Origin: Sphingomonas edaphi
GTDB taxonomy: Bacteria; Pseudomonadota; Alphaproteobacteria; Sphingomonadales; Sphingomonadaceae
Direction: 5' to 3'
NCBI RefSeq assembly: GCF_003583725.1
Contig: NZ_QXTF01000004.1
Coordinates: 149,453 to 213,452, forward strand
DNA: 64,000 bases
In this document: piece after piece, positions 52,630-62,317 of the stretch
Numbering within the stretch: position 1 is the stretch's first letter
How the letters are laid out: each line of letters starts with the position of its first letter
Translations under genes and position numbers: made by a program
The notes under the pieces: generated by a model
Databases searched by the model: none
Seen by the model: the letters and a program-made list of their open reading frames with translations, nothing else
Told to the model about the DNA's origin: nothing

Positions 52630-53505
52630 TCAGGCTGCGCGGCGGAGGTTAGACAGCGTCGAGAAATAGACGTCCTCGAGGCCGCCCTCGACCGGTTCGA
52701 ATCCGGCAGGCTGAGTGTCCGACAGGACGTGAATGATGGTGTTGCCGGCAAACAGCCGGGTCGAGATCACTTCATACTTGGCTTGGTGATCTTCCAGCTC
52801 GCTATGGTCGATGGTCTTCTTCCAGACTTTCCCGCGTGTTGATGCGATCAGCTCGGCCGGTTTGCCCTCGAGTTGCAGCCGGCCATTGGCCAGCACCGCC
52901 ATGCGTGGACAAAGGTCCGCGACGTCGTCGACGATGTGCGTCGACAGGATCACGACGACGTTGTCGCCGATCGCCGCCAGCAGGTTGAGGAAGCGGTTGC
53001 GCTCTTCGGGATCGAGGCCCGCTGTCGGTTCATCGACGATGATCAGCTCGGGGTTACCGATCAGCGCCTGCGCAATGCCGAAACGCTGCCGCATGCCGCC
53101 TGAAAATCCGGCGATTGCCTTGTCGCGGACGGCCCACAAATTGGTCTGGTTGAGCAAGGTCTCGACGACGCTCTTGCGCTCGCCCTTGCCGGTGATGCCC
53201 TTCAGCACCGCCAACTGGTCCAGCATCGCATATGCAGACACGCGCGGATAAACGCCGAAATCCTGGGGCAGATAGCCAAGGCGCCTACGCAGCGCCTCCG
53301 GATCGGCAAGCACGTCGATGTCGCCGAACTTGATGCTGCCAGCCGTCGGTTCCTGGAGCGTCGCCACCGTACGCATTAAGGTCGACTTGCCCGCGCCGTT
53401 GGGTCCGAGCAGCCCGAACATCCCGCGCGGAATGGACAGGCTCACGTTCTCCAACGCCACCGTCCCATTGGCGTATGTGTGCGAAAGATTCTGGATTTCC
53501 AACAT
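52630..53505 (-). CDS. ABC transporter ATP-binding protein
   Basis: The 291-residue ATPase shows Walker A GLLGPNGAGKSTLMRT, Q-loop YLPQDFGVYP, signature GFSGGMRQRFGIAQALIG, Walker B LIIVDEPTAGLDP and switch His in LSTHIVDDVADL. It is the ABC-2 export type and powers the permease/peptidase fusion 14 bases downstream. ATG at 53505 begins the domain (LEIQNLSHTYANGTVALENV) after a G-rich ribosome site; a frame to 53628 is open but not homologous. Confidence 0.95.
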   Translation of the reverse strand: MLEIQNLSHTYANGTVALENVSLSIPRGMFGLLGPNGAGKSTLMRTVATLQEPTAGSIKFGDIDVLADPEALRRRLGYLPQDFGVYPRVSAYAMLDQLAVLKGITGKGERKSVVETLLNQTNLWAVRDKAIAGFSGGMRQRFGIAQALIGNPELIIVDEPTAGLDPEERNRFLNLLAAIGDNVVVILSTHIVDDVADLCPRMAVLANGRLQLEGKPAELIASTRGKVWKKTIDHSELEDHQAKYEVISTRLFAGNTIIHVLSDTQPAGFEPVEGGLEDVYFSTLSNLRRAA

Positions 53506-53857
53506 GTACGCGCCCCCCGGTCTGTAGACGATGGGTAGCGGACGTTTCAAAGCAAGCAAGCCCATGATCGACGGACCGACAAACGACTGGTTTCGCACTA
53601 GTAGGCTTTCGGCGGTCGAAGCTTCCATTTCGAAAACTGCACCCCTGCGGGAGGGCGGTGTCGACTGCCCACATCTCCGGCCATTTCGTCCGAGCTAGGC
53701 CATCAGCGGTATAAGCATTGAGTGATCCGCAATTTGCCTGATGCCGTAGTGGATTCCCAACCGCCTCCATGGAAGCCCGCCGTCGAGCCGAGGGTTGTTC
53801 AAGGTAAGTCGACAGAATCTAACTGCGACCTATAGAAGGCCGCGAAGGTGTACCGCG
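53506..53857. other. Gap of 352 bases between divergent genes
   Basis: It lies between the ABC ATPase start and the PAS histidine kinase start and must hold both promoters. I see no gene, terminator or conserved repeat; the open frames here are extensions of the flanking genes. The kinase may start earlier, at TTG 53795. Confidence 0.45.
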
Positions 53858-55441
53858 TTGACTACCACTCGTTATCAGATCCTAGACCTAGAGGCGTTCG
53901 GCCTCCATCCTTGGGAAAAGACTCCCCTCGGTCCTTTCTGCGAATGGACGACTCCGCTTAGCTGTTGGGTACGGTTCATCCTGATCTCGGCATCGCCGAC
54001 GATCTTGCTGTGGGGTCCAGAACGGACACTCCTGTTCAACGACGCATATGCCAGGTCCCTCGGCCCACGCTATCATGAGATCCTCGGGAAGCCCTTTGCC
54101 GAGGTGGCAGCTCCCGTATGGCATCGCCTATCTGAGTACGTTGAGGATGCTTTCTCGGGCAAGTCGGGGGTCGTTGACGACACGGAGCTTCCGACGTGGC
54201 GCAGCGGCTATACCGAAACAGGCTATTATTCCTTCACCTATACTCCCCTCTTCCACCCCGAGCAGCAATCTGGTCCCATCGGTGCCATCTGCGTCCTCAC
54301 CGATAGAACGGCAAAGGTGGCGTACAAAAAACGCCTCGCGCGCGAACTCGACGCCCTTCACGAAGTCTACGAGCATGCTCCCGGCTTCATTGCGATGGCC
54401 GAGGGCGCTGAACACCGCTTCACCTTCGCAAATGCGGCATATCGTCAGTTGGTCGGTCGACAGGACCTAATTGGGAAAACAGTCGCTGAGGTTATGCCGG
54501 AAATTGTCCGGCAGGGATTCGTCGATATCTTAGACCGGGTGTTCACGACGGGCGTCCCATTCGTGGGGCGAGGCCTTCCCATCGAGTTCCAAAACCAACC
54601 CGGGGAACCACCCGTAAGAAACTATATCGACACCATTTATCATCCGGTCCGTGACGGCGACGGAAACATCGTGGGCCTGTTTGCCGAAGGGCACGACGTG
54701 ACGGAGCAGGTCAAGGCGCAGGCGCTTGCCAGCAAGCTGCAAGCGCAATTGCTTCGTGTTTCGCGTTCGACGGCGATGGAGTCGTTCGGAAGTGCTGTAG
54801 CCCACGAGATCAATCAGCCTCTCGCTGCGACGGTGAATTATCTAGCCCTAGCGCGAAAAATGGTGGGAAAAGCTGACCCGGATGAGCTGAGTGCAGTCAT
54901 CGGTCGTGCCTATGACGCCACCATGAGGGCTGGGGACATTTTACGCCGCCTGCGCAATCTCACTTCGACTGGCTCATCCAGTCCGCAGCCAACGGATTTA
55001 ATGCGGACGGTCCTCGAAGCCATCACATTGGTCCGCATGGCCGATCCGAACATGTCCGTCGTTACCACGTCCCTTCATAGCGCGATTGTCATGGCCGACG
55101 GCGTCCAAATTCAGCAGGTCGTGGTGAACCTGTTGAAGAACGCGCAGGAGGCAATGTCGGAGTTCGCCCATCCCGAGGTAGAGATTTCCATTACCAAGAC
55201 CGACGCTTTTGCGACCGTGCGGTTCGAAGATCGTGGCCCTGGTATTCCCCAGGAACGAATGGCGGACCTGTTTGAGTGGTTCGTTACGACGAAGACGCAA
55301 GGATCGGGAATTGGCCTGCCGATTAGCAAGCGAATTATCGAGGCCCACTCCGGTCGGCTTTGGGCTGAAAACGGGTCCACGGGCGCCGTCTTCGCATTCA
55401 CTCTCCCGTTAGCCAATGAGGACCTAAAGCCGAATGGCTGA
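53858..55441 (+). CDS. PAS-domain sensor histidine kinase (FixL-like)
   Basis: The 527-residue protein begins with a PAS-like domain whose opening (HPWEKTPLGPFCEW, ASPTILLWGPERTLLFNDAY) is typical of soluble kinases of this class. A second PAS follows (about 175-300), then kinase core His in SAVAHEINQPLAATVNYLAL and ATP motifs LLKNAQEAM, FEDRGPGIPQ and GSGIGLPISKRI. This resembles FixL/DctB. The start is uncertain: TTG at 53858 has GAAGG nine bases upstream; TTG 53795 would add 21 residues. The stop overlaps the response-regulator gene by 8 bases. No heme-PAS histidine is evident. Confidence 0.88.
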   Translation: MTTTRYQILDLEAFGLHPWEKTPLGPFCEWTTPLSCWVRFILISASPTILLWGPERTLLFNDAYARSLGPRYHEILGKPFAEVAAPVWHRLSEYVEDAFSGKSGVVDDTELPTWRSGYTETGYYSFTYTPLFHPEQQSGPIGAICVLTDRTAKVAYKKRLARELDALHEVYEHAPGFIAMAEGAEHRFTFANAAYRQLVGRQDLIGKTVAEVMPEIVRQGFVDILDRVFTTGVPFVGRGLPIEFQNQPGEPPVRNYIDTIYHPVRDGDGNIVGLFAEGHDVTEQVKAQALASKLQAQLLRVSRSTAMESFGSAVAHEINQPLAATVNYLALARKMVGKADPDELSAVIGRAYDATMRAGDILRRLRNLTSTGSSSPQPTDLMRTVLEAITLVRMADPNMSVVTTSLHSAIVMADGVQIQQVVVNLLKNAQEAMSEFAHPEVEISITKTDAFATVRFEDRGPGIPQERMADLFEWFVTTKTQGSGIGLPISKRIIEAHSGRLWAENGSTGAVFAFTLPLANEDLKPNG

Positions 55442-56078
55442 GTTTATTTATCGCAACATCTACGTCATCGATGACGACTTCGACTTCTCTCATTCCCTCG
55501 TTGGTCTCCTTCAAGCGAATGCCTTCGAGGTGCGGTCTTTCCCACTGGCCAAGATGTTCCTCGACCAGCTCGGAAGCCTAGTACCTGGTACCATTCTGCT
55601 CGACGTAAAAATGCCGGGTGTGGATGGCCCTGCGCTGCTCGACGAACTTGGCGAGTTGAATGTCGATTGGCCGGTTGTGATGATGACCGGGCACGGAGAC
55701 ATCCCGCTGGCTGTCCGGTGCATCCAAGGCGGAGCCATCGAGTTTGTCGAGAAGCCCTTCAGTGAAAATCAAATTCTGGCGGCCATCAGCGAGGCCATGC
55801 TCACGCTAAAAAAGCAGATGAGCGCCCAGGAGAAACTGCGAAACCGCGCTGAACGACTGCGCTCTCTTTCTCCGCGTGAGCGAGAAGTTTTGCGCTACCT
55901 TAGTACCGGTCAAACCAATAAGCAGATCGCCCACGCGTTGAATATCAGCATCCGCACCGTGGAGATGCATCGGGCCAATCTTATGCGTCGCTTAGGTGTT
56001 CGAACGACGCCCGACGTCATCCGAATTGGGCTCGAGATGGACGCGACTTCTCCCACCGGTCTCGGTGGAGAGGCCTAG
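55434..56078 (+). CDS. FixJ-like response regulator
   Basis: The 214-residue protein has a receiver domain (acidic pocket VIDDDFDFSH, phospho-Asp57 in ILLDVKMPGVDGP, MMTGHGDIPLAV, Lys in VEKPFSENQ). A LuxR-type helix-turn-helix follows (LSPREREVLRYLSTGQTNKQ, ALNISIRTVEMHRANLMRRL). It overlaps the kinase gene by 8 bases, so they form a two-component pair. Target genes are not visible in the window. Confidence 0.95.
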   Translation: MAEFIYRNIYVIDDDFDFSHSLVGLLQANAFEVRSFPLAKMFLDQLGSLVPGTILLDVKMPGVDGPALLDELGELNVDWPVVMMTGHGDIPLAVRCIQGGAIEFVEKPFSENQILAAISEAMLTLKKQMSAQEKLRNRAERLRSLSPREREVLRYLSTGQTNKQIAHALNISIRTVEMHRANLMRRLGVRTTPDVIRIGLEMDATSPTGLGGEA

Positions 56079-56185
56079 TAAAGTATAGGACTACGCTCGT
56101 TAGGTCGCTGCAGCGGCGCGTGCGGTCGTCAAACCGAAATCCTTGGCCGATGCGCCTCCTATGGGTTACCATTTCGCTGCTGGCC

Positions 56186-57136
56186 TCAGTTACGTAAACG
56201 GCTAGCCTCTATGTCGCTAATCTGACGCATGCGGCCCCGGTAGCTCTGCGCGATGCAAGCCTCCGAAGTACAACGATCACGATGGCGTAAGAACTGATCT
56301 CGAGTGCTCGTTAGCAAACGACGTTCGCGCGCATCAGCATTTGCAATTGCGCGAAGGTATTGCGCCGCCATTTCTCGGTCGAGCGCGGCCAGTCTGCCAT
56401 CGCTGCAAACTGCAATTTCGCTACGTGTCCGTGCATAACGACAGTTGAAGCTCGGCCGACTCGTCATCGCGGGTCGCTCAGCCTGAGCATTTTCGCGCGT
56501 CGCAGGGATCGGTGGGGCTGGCTCTTGCGCAGGCGTTTGACTGCTTTGAGGCGCAAGGACCTCCGAACTGCGCGTCACACTTTCGCCGGGTATCGCAGCG
56601 GGCGCAGAAGACGATGGCAATGCGGGCCCTGAAGACGTCGGTGCCAGCGTCGCAAGTGGAATGATAATCGGATCTGCGCCTTCCAGCATTACGACGTCGC
56701 CGCTGCCATCCGCGGCCGGCTGAAGCAGATAGTCGATGTCTGCCGAAAGTGCACGGCGCCCTCCTACGACGGCCACGCCCGGCGGAAGGTCGAGCGATAA
56801 TCGTCCAGAGCAACGAACCGTGCCAAGCTCTTTATCGTAGTCCGTTAGTAGCGGCCGCTCCATTCTTGCCACGGAATAGGTCGATAGCCTGTCGAATGGC
56901 TCTCGACCGCTTCCCCGCGTCTCAACTGCCCGACGGAACAGTTCCAGCTTGATCCTGTCGTAAGTCTGCTGTGAAGCGCACCGCTGCTCGACATCCCCAC
57001 CGGCGCCGGACGCGGTCGGTTTTTCGGCACGCTGTTCAGAGGCGCTTCCGCGCTCCCGGATCAGCAAAATTCCAAGGACAAGAATGAAAAGGCCGGCGAT
57101 CACGAGCCCGATTACTGCTGGTTTTGGACGGCGCAT
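56186..57136 (-). CDS. Membrane-anchored protein with LprI-like C-terminal domain
   Basis: The 316-residue product has one N-terminal helix (AVIGLVIAGLFILVLGILLI), a periplasmic region with two cysteines (VEQRCASQQ, TVRCSGRL), a Pro/Ser/Ala-rich linker (about 165-225), and a C-terminal LprI/DUF1311 domain. That domain contains SFNCRYARTRSEIAVCSDGR, LDREMAAQYLRAI and HRDRCTSEACIAQSYRGRM with four cysteines. LprI-type domains occur in lysozyme-inhibitor and envelope proteins. The ribosome site is weak. It converges on the response regulator. Confidence 0.82.
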   Translation of the reverse strand: MRRPKPAVIGLVIAGLFILVLGILLIRERGSASEQRAEKPTASGAGGDVEQRCASQQTYDRIKLELFRRAVETRGSGREPFDRLSTYSVARMERPLLTDYDKELGTVRCSGRLSLDLPPGVAVVGGRRALSADIDYLLQPAADGSGDVVMLEGADPIIIPLATLAPTSSGPALPSSSAPAAIPGESVTRSSEVLAPQSSQTPAQEPAPPIPATRENAQAERPAMTSRPSFNCRYARTRSEIAVCSDGRLAALDREMAAQYLRAIANADARERRLLTSTRDQFLRHRDRCTSEACIAQSYRGRMRQISDIEASRLRN

Positions 57137-57243
57137 GGAGCGCTAACGCCCGGACTCACTGTCGGCTCCCACTAATCGCCGACGCCCACATTTTGCGTCT
57201 GCGGACTCAAAATCCAGTGCCGACAGTAAAAGGCAACGCAGCG

Positions 57244-57711
57244 TTAGGCTGCCAAGGATGAACCCGCAGTGGCAGCGAGCAGGATGCCGGGAACCATTCC
57301 CGCTAGGGTCGCCAGCGCAAAGTAGCGCGCGCGGATCAGCATTAGCGCGCTTCCTGCCGAAACGAGAAAGTGCGGCGCGCCGATTAATCGCAGCAAAAAT
57401 ACGCACCAGGCCCCGTGTGATCGAAACTGGTGTTCGAATCTGTGAATGAAATCGACGAGCTTCGATGGCAATCGATCCCGACCGATACGCCGCGACGTTG
57501 CGAAAATCGCCATGCTCCCAACGAGTGCGCCACAAGCAACCGCTGTCGAACCCGCCCATGCGTCCAGCACCGCCCCCGACGACGCGGCGATGGGCAAGAG
57601 GAAGCCGGGAATCCAGAGGGAAATCACGATCGCGGTGCCTGCAAAAAAGAACAGGCCGACTAGGACGTCATTCTCGAAGAACGTCGCCGCCGAGAGGAGA
57701 AATTCGTGCAT
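57244..57711 (-). CDS. VTT/DedA-like small membrane protein
   Basis: This 155-residue protein has four to five hydrophobic segments. FFAGTAIVISLWIPGFLLPI with an embedded Pro-Gly, CGALVGSMAIFATSRRIGRD and FLLRLIGAPHFLVSAGSALM match the VTT (DedA/SNARE-associated) fold, including a reentrant-like FLLRLIGAPHF motif. It is shorter than usual DedA proteins (about 200). ATG at 57711 is used; a GTG codon precedes it. Role likely membrane homeostasis or lipid/anion transport; uncertain. Confidence 0.75.
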   Translation of the reverse strand: MHEFLLSAATFFENDVLVGLFFFAGTAIVISLWIPGFLLPIAASSGAVLDAWAGSTAVACGALVGSMAIFATSRRIGRDRLPSKLVDFIHRFEHQFRSHGAWCVFLLRLIGAPHFLVSAGSALMLIRARYFALATLAGMVPGILLAATAGSSLAA

Positions 57712-58019
57712 CACCGGGTGGAACCGTGCGGGTCTCGCCTCGGTTCCAGTCTACGAGCTTTTTGTAGTAATGCTCCCAGCAACGTCTGAAAACATGCCGT
57801 AATTGGGTCACTACCGTCTATTGCTGCAATCGACCCATTCCGGATCCTCGTTGTCGAGAGGTCGATTCCAAGTGTCCGCCGTCGAAATCGACCTCGAATG
57901 GGCGTATAAGTGATCCAGATGCATTGTTGTAAGCATCGCAAAGGACGGGCCCCATGGCGGCTTCAGAGTTCATCCCGTTTGATACTCCTTTAAGGCGCAT
58001 AGGAATCAGACGGCTCGCT
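57712..58019. other. Gap of 308 bases; one doubtful short frame
   Basis: It lies between the VTT gene start and the end of the PepSY gene, both minus strand. A 51-codon minus-strand frame (57818-57973) has AAAGGAG eleven bases upstream of its ATG, but its codon usage is unbiased and I recognise no homology, so I do not call it. No terminator with a T-tract was seen. Confidence 0.45.
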
Positions 58020-58820
58020 CTAACGATCGCTATCGGTGCGTTCCTGATTTTTGGCCTTTGCTGGCTTGGCACCTTCCTTACCTTCTCGAGCCCCGCGGCC
58101 CAGCACCCAGTTGAATTCACGTCGCCGGAAGCTCTTGAAGAGCAAGTAGAAGCCCGTGAACGATAACCACAACGCGCCAAAGGCAACGAAGATGATCAAT
58201 GGGTGGTTGAAGCTTGACCGGTTCACGTAATCCATATTGTGGAGCATCCAGACGAAGTCCCAAGTGCGCCACGTATCACCGCGATTAACCAGCGCCTGCC
58301 CACTTACGGCGGACACGTAGCTGCTGCTGTTCTCCTCGTCGGCGAAATTAATTCGCCACATGGGTCCCTCGTGCTCACGAGCCTCGAGGTTTGGTTTCTC
58401 GAGCCGCTCGATGGACGTGATTGGCGAGTCATGGTGAAACGCCTGTTTTGCGATCGCACCTGCTACGGGACCCGTAATGACAAGGGGTTGGCCGGTGATC
58501 GCATCAAGCAACCGTAAGTCTCCGTCATGAACCAGCTCGTAGACGGGACGGTCCAGGACGCGGCGGAGGCTCAGTTGCTCGACAGGGCCAAGAGACCCGA
58601 CTGGCACCATTTTTGATGGCCATGGCGACACCGCCTCCACCGGCGCGGCAGTGCTGTGCCCGCCCACCTTGTCCATATCAAGCAATGCCATGATGGCGCC
58701 GCTGATAGTCCAGATGACGAACTGAAGACCCAGGATCAGGCCAACCCACTTGTGGATCTTCCGCCAAAGAATGGGCTGGATCTTGAACCGCGAGGGCCGT
58801 GCGACGCGCTGCATCTTCAT
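58020..58820 (-). CDS. PepSY domain membrane protein (second of pair)
   Basis: The 266-residue protein has an N-terminal helix (WVGLILGLQFVIWTISGAIM), a periplasmic region with PepSY-like beta-alpha segments (YELVHDGDLRLLDAITGQPL, SYVSAVSGQALVNRGDTW), and a C-terminal helix (IIFVAFGALWLSFTGFYLLF) with a basic tail. Family features KIHKWVGL and WMLHNMDYVNRSS are shared with its upstream partner. These resemble the PepSY-TM proteins found beside TonB receptors, proposed to act in periplasmic reduction or ligand processing. ATG at 58820 follows AAGAAGG and overlaps the partner's stop. Confidence 0.85.
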   Translation of the reverse strand: MKMQRVARPSRFKIQPILWRKIHKWVGLILGLQFVIWTISGAIMALLDMDKVGGHSTAAPVEAVSPWPSKMVPVGSLGPVEQLSLRRVLDRPVYELVHDGDLRLLDAITGQPLVITGPVAGAIAKQAFHHDSPITSIERLEKPNLEAREHEGPMWRINFADEENSSSYVSAVSGQALVNRGDTWRTWDFVWMLHNMDYVNRSSFNHPLIIFVAFGALWLSFTGFYLLFKSFRRREFNWVLGRGAREGKEGAKPAKAKNQERTDSDR

Positions 58821-59527
58821 GCGACCTTCTTCTTCGCTTTTTTCTTGGGAAAGGACCAAAGCAGCAGCCATGCGCCCGAAAGGGCCATTAAGACCGCGCT
58901 CCATGTTGCAACTCGCAGCAGCGGATTATTGACGTTAGTCCGCTCAGAGTAATCCATGATGTGAAGCATCCACGCGAAGTCGAACACGCGCCAGAGGCTG
59001 TGGCGCCGGCTTATCAGTTCGCCCGTGTGCGGTTCGATATAGAGCGTTGGCCGATTCCAACCTTTGAACTCGACCTGCCAGTAGGGCGGTTTACGAGCCT
59101 GCATCTCCAACGGTGACGTAGTGAGCAGCTTTGCCGATACAATCGCAGGGTCGCCCGTGTAGACGCCTCGGGCAGCCGCCTCGACCTGCGACAGATTGAG
59201 CGGCGGGAGTTGCTTACCCGTTGAAGCGTCAAAGAGCCTCGGCCCTTCTTGGGTCTCAATCCGCCAAACCGGCTTGTCCAGGAACGACTGGAATTTCGCG
59301 CCCCGGGCCAGTGGGTGAGATGCCAGGATTGCAGACGGCTCGACGAACCCGGCGAGGTTGCGGCTGGCGACCGGCGGCTTTTTCACCAGGTGGTCGCCAT
59401 GGATGTAGTCGATGTGAACGGCCACCATGTACATGCCGGTCGCCGTCCACAGTACGACCTGTAAGCCGAGGACAAGCGCCAGCCACTTGTGGACACGACG
59501 AACCAAAAGCGGCCAGCGGATTGTCAT
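58817..59527 (-). CDS. PepSY domain membrane protein (first of pair)
   Basis: The 236-residue protein is laid out like its neighbour: helix WLALVLGLQVVLWTATGMYM after RRVHKW, periplasmic PepSY-type region (VWRIETQEGPRLFDASTGKQ, YIEPHTGELISRRHSLWRV), and C-terminal helix (VATWSAVLMALSGAWLLLWS) with a lysine-rich end. The two genes are probably an ancient duplication. ATG at 59527 has GGAAG six bases upstream. It starts 17 bases after the TonB receptor stop, so all three genes form one operon. Confidence 0.86.
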   Translation of the reverse strand: MTIRWPLLVRRVHKWLALVLGLQVVLWTATGMYMVAVHIDYIHGDHLVKKPPVASRNLAGFVEPSAILASHPLARGAKFQSFLDKPVWRIETQEGPRLFDASTGKQLPPLNLSQVEAAARGVYTGDPAIVSAKLLTTSPLEMQARKPPYWQVEFKGWNRPTLYIEPHTGELISRRHSLWRVFDFAWMLHIMDYSERTNVNNPLLRVATWSAVLMALSGAWLLLWSFPKKKAKKKVA

Positions 59528-59544
59528 CACTGTCTTCCTAGCCT

Positions 59545-62274
59545 TTAGAACTGACGCCGTACGGTGGCGTAGAAGCGCCGGCCGAGCAGGTCATAGGTCA
59601 TGGTATCGGTGTTCGCGTCGGTCCAGCTCTGGATGAACGGCGGCTTCTTATCGAAGAGGTTGTCGACACCAAGTGCGAACCGGAAGTTCTTCTTCACGTC
59701 GAACGCCAGCTGGACATTATGGTAGAAGACGCCCGGAGCGCGGTAGCCCAATTCGCCGGGCTGTGCGTTAAAATCGGTGGCCTTCCCGATCCACTGGGTC
59801 GACCAAGTCAGTTCCGGAACACCGAAGTCGGCGGTGACGACGCCGTAACCCCGCCATTTCGGATAGCCGCCGTTGCCGCCGCCGATATAGCCATCGAAAT
59901 CAATGTCAGCGCCGCCGGGGAACGGCGTCACGACATATTCCTTCAGATAAGTGGCGTTGAGGTCGACCTTCAGACCCACTGAACCGAGAACCCGATTGTA
60001 GACCAACCCGAGATCAAGTCCGCTCATCTTTTCGCGGCCGGTGTTGATCGGCTGAGCGGAAAGATAGGTGATCTCGTTAGTCAGAGGACTGCGGGTGAAA
60101 TCATCGCAGAACGGATGATTGAGGTCTGGCGTATTGTAGCAGACGGACAGCTTGGTCGAGCCTGGGATTGCCCGGATCGCGTGATCGATGTCGATCGAGA
60201 ACCAATCGGCAGTCAGCGATAGACCCGGAATGATGTTCCGAGGCTGCAAGACCGCGCCAACTGTCCAGCTTTTCGACTTTTCTGGTTCGAGGTCGGGATT
60301 GCCGCCGACCGTCGTCAGGATCGTGTTCCCCAACTGCACATAGGTCGGTCGAACGCCGTCCGCCTGGCAGTTTGCGATCAGCGTAGCATTGCCGCTCGCC
60401 ATGTAGTTGCTGCACGGATCGGTGGTCGTCAGGTTGCCTTCAGAGACGCCACCATAAAGCTCCGGCACGTTCGGAACACGGAAACCCGTTCCGTAGGTCG
60501 CCCGCAGACGAAGCGCATCGACGACCTGCCAGTCTGCCGAAACCTTGTAGTTCCAGGTGCTGCCGAAGAGATCATAGTCCGAATAACGCAGTGCGCCATT
60601 CAGCGTCAGCGCCTTGAAAATCGGCCGGTCCTTCAAGACAGGTACGGAAACCTCGGCATAGGCTTCCTTGGCGGTTACCGTACCTGAGATCGGCTGTTGC
60701 TGATTGGTGTTCGCAACACCGGCAACAATCAAAGGATCCGGGTCACGCCAGCCCTTCTCCTTGCGATAAACTACGCCTGTAGCGAGAGACACCGGGCCAG
60801 CGGGCAACCGGAATAAGTCGCCCGTCACGTCGGCATAGACGGTCTTCAGTTCGTTACCGCCATGATCCTTGGTAGTGGCAAGAATGTAATCAAGCACCTC
60901 CGGAGTAAGGTCCCCATTGCCGAGATAATCAGCACAGGGGATGGCGGCGCCAGGCGCAAAGCTGCAAACCGAGGTGTCCACGGTGTTGCGAACGTGTGCG
61001 AGGTTGGCGATGTTCGTCATCCCATCGATCGCCGTATTGCGACCGTAAGCGCCCGCGACCTCCCAGTTCCAACCGCCGCCAATCTCCCCACGGAAGCCGA
61101 CGGTACCTTGGTAGGTGTTGGTTTCCTGGAAGAAGACACGCGGTCCGGGCTCGCCCAGGCGGCGCTGGATCAGGACGATGTCTTCGCCTGTCGGGTTGGT
61201 CGGATTGCTTGCGGAAATAGCAAGATTCCGGATCGTGCCGGGCGTTGCGATCTGATCGCTCTTGCGGAACGTGTACAGAAATTCACCGAAGGCGGTGACA
61301 TTATCGGTGATGTCGTAATGCCCGAATGCTGCGGTGCTGACCCGCTCGATGGGGCTCACCGCATTCAAGAACGGGTTCGAATTGAAGTTGTGCTTGGCGG
61401 GGTTGTACGGCTCATAAAAATCGCCGTCGCCACCAGGAATATTGTTGAAGTTGATTTGCTCGCCACTTGGCAGAACAGCCCGGCCGCCCGCCGTTGATGC
61501 ACTATTGACGCACCCAAGCGTACCAGGAGAAGTCTCAGCCAGTGCACAAGGCGCACGAGACGCCATGTTGACGGGGTTGGTCTTTTGATAGGTCACGGCG
61601 GCAACCAAGCCACCGCGATCGCGCTGCAGCCCCCAAGTAAGATCAACGGTGTAGTCCCCGCCGTCGCCTTTTTCGGTGACGCCTGCCCGCGCGCCGATGC
61701 CGAGGCCTTCGTAATCGGTATTCGCCACGATGTTCACGACGCCGGCAACGGCATCGGCACCGTAAATCGCCGACGCACCGTCCTTCAGGACATCGATGCG
61801 CGAGATGATCGAGACCGGGATCATGTTAAGGTCTGGCGAGGAGTTGGCGCCAGTACCGCCAGCAACGAGGCGGCGATTGTTTAGGAGTACGAGCGTGCGC
61901 TTAATGCCCAAACCGCGAAGGTTAACCTGCGCCGTGCCATATCCATTGCTGGTCCAATAGGACGCCGTCTGGTTACCTGCGAAGCCCGCGTTCGCGGGCA
62001 GGCGCTGAAGCGCCGTCTCAATGTTAACGACGCCGGTATTTTCGATGCTCTCAGCTGTGACGACAGTCGCGGGACCAACGCCGACAAGGTCGGTGCGGCG
62101 GATGCGGGAACCCGTTACAACAATCGCCTCACCCGCCTCTTCCGTGGCGCCTTCGGCAGATTTGGCCGGCGTAGAAGTAGCAGTATCCGGTGGTGTCACA
62201 TCTTGGGAAAATGCTGGTGCCGAAGCCCCTGCAAGCACGGTTCCCGCCAGCAGGTGCACGTACAACTTCGACAT
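59545..62274 (-). CDS. TonB-dependent outer-membrane receptor
   Basis: The 909-residue receptor has a signal peptide (VHLLAGTVLAGASAPAFSQ), TonB box (EAIVVTGSRI, about 50-59), plug domain (NIETALQRLPANAGFAG, VNLRGLGIKRTLVLLNNRRL, DGASAIYGADAVAGVVNI) and a 22-strand-type barrel ending in FYATVRRQF with the terminal aromatic. Its ligand cannot be read directly. The context is telling: two PepSY genes follow, HutC is divergent, and a HutC-type site lies upstream, so a histidine-related ligand or histidine-metal complex is possible. GAGGAGGG precedes ATG. Confidence 0.93.
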   Translation of the reverse strand: MSKLYVHLLAGTVLAGASAPAFSQDVTPPDTATSTPAKSAEGATEEAGEAIVVTGSRIRRTDLVGVGPATVVTAESIENTGVVNIETALQRLPANAGFAGNQTASYWTSNGYGTAQVNLRGLGIKRTLVLLNNRRLVAGGTGANSSPDLNMIPVSIISRIDVLKDGASAIYGADAVAGVVNIVANTDYEGLGIGARAGVTEKGDGGDYTVDLTWGLQRDRGGLVAAVTYQKTNPVNMASRAPCALAETSPGTLGCVNSASTAGGRAVLPSGEQINFNNIPGGDGDFYEPYNPAKHNFNSNPFLNAVSPIERVSTAAFGHYDITDNVTAFGEFLYTFRKSDQIATPGTIRNLAISASNPTNPTGEDIVLIQRRLGEPGPRVFFQETNTYQGTVGFRGEIGGGWNWEVAGAYGRNTAIDGMTNIANLAHVRNTVDTSVCSFAPGAAIPCADYLGNGDLTPEVLDYILATTKDHGGNELKTVYADVTGDLFRLPAGPVSLATGVVYRKEKGWRDPDPLIVAGVANTNQQQPISGTVTAKEAYAEVSVPVLKDRPIFKALTLNGALRYSDYDLFGSTWNYKVSADWQVVDALRLRATYGTGFRVPNVPELYGGVSEGNLTTTDPCSNYMASGNATLIANCQADGVRPTYVQLGNTILTTVGGNPDLEPEKSKSWTVGAVLQPRNIIPGLSLTADWFSIDIDHAIRAIPGSTKLSVCYNTPDLNHPFCDDFTRSPLTNEITYLSAQPINTGREKMSGLDLGLVYNRVLGSVGLKVDLNATYLKEYVVTPFPGGADIDFDGYIGGGNGGYPKWRGYGVVTADFGVPELTWSTQWIGKATDFNAQPGELGYRAPGVFYHNVQLAFDVKKNFRFALGVDNLFDKKPPFIQSWTDANTDTMTYDLLGRRFYATVRRQF

Positions 62275-62317
62275 AGCTTTGCCCTCCTCAGTTCCTATGA
62301 TTCGAGAGCAGATGCCA

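Noticed and set aside
57818..57973. 51-codon minus-strand frame with AAAGGAG upstream
   Set aside because: Spacing to ATG is long (11 bases), codon third positions are not G/C-biased as in neighbouring genes, and no homology is recognised.
57954..58166. 70-codon plus-strand frame with a hydrophobic stretch
   Set aside because: More than half is antisense to the PepSY gene, which explains the hydrophobic pattern; no ribosome site.
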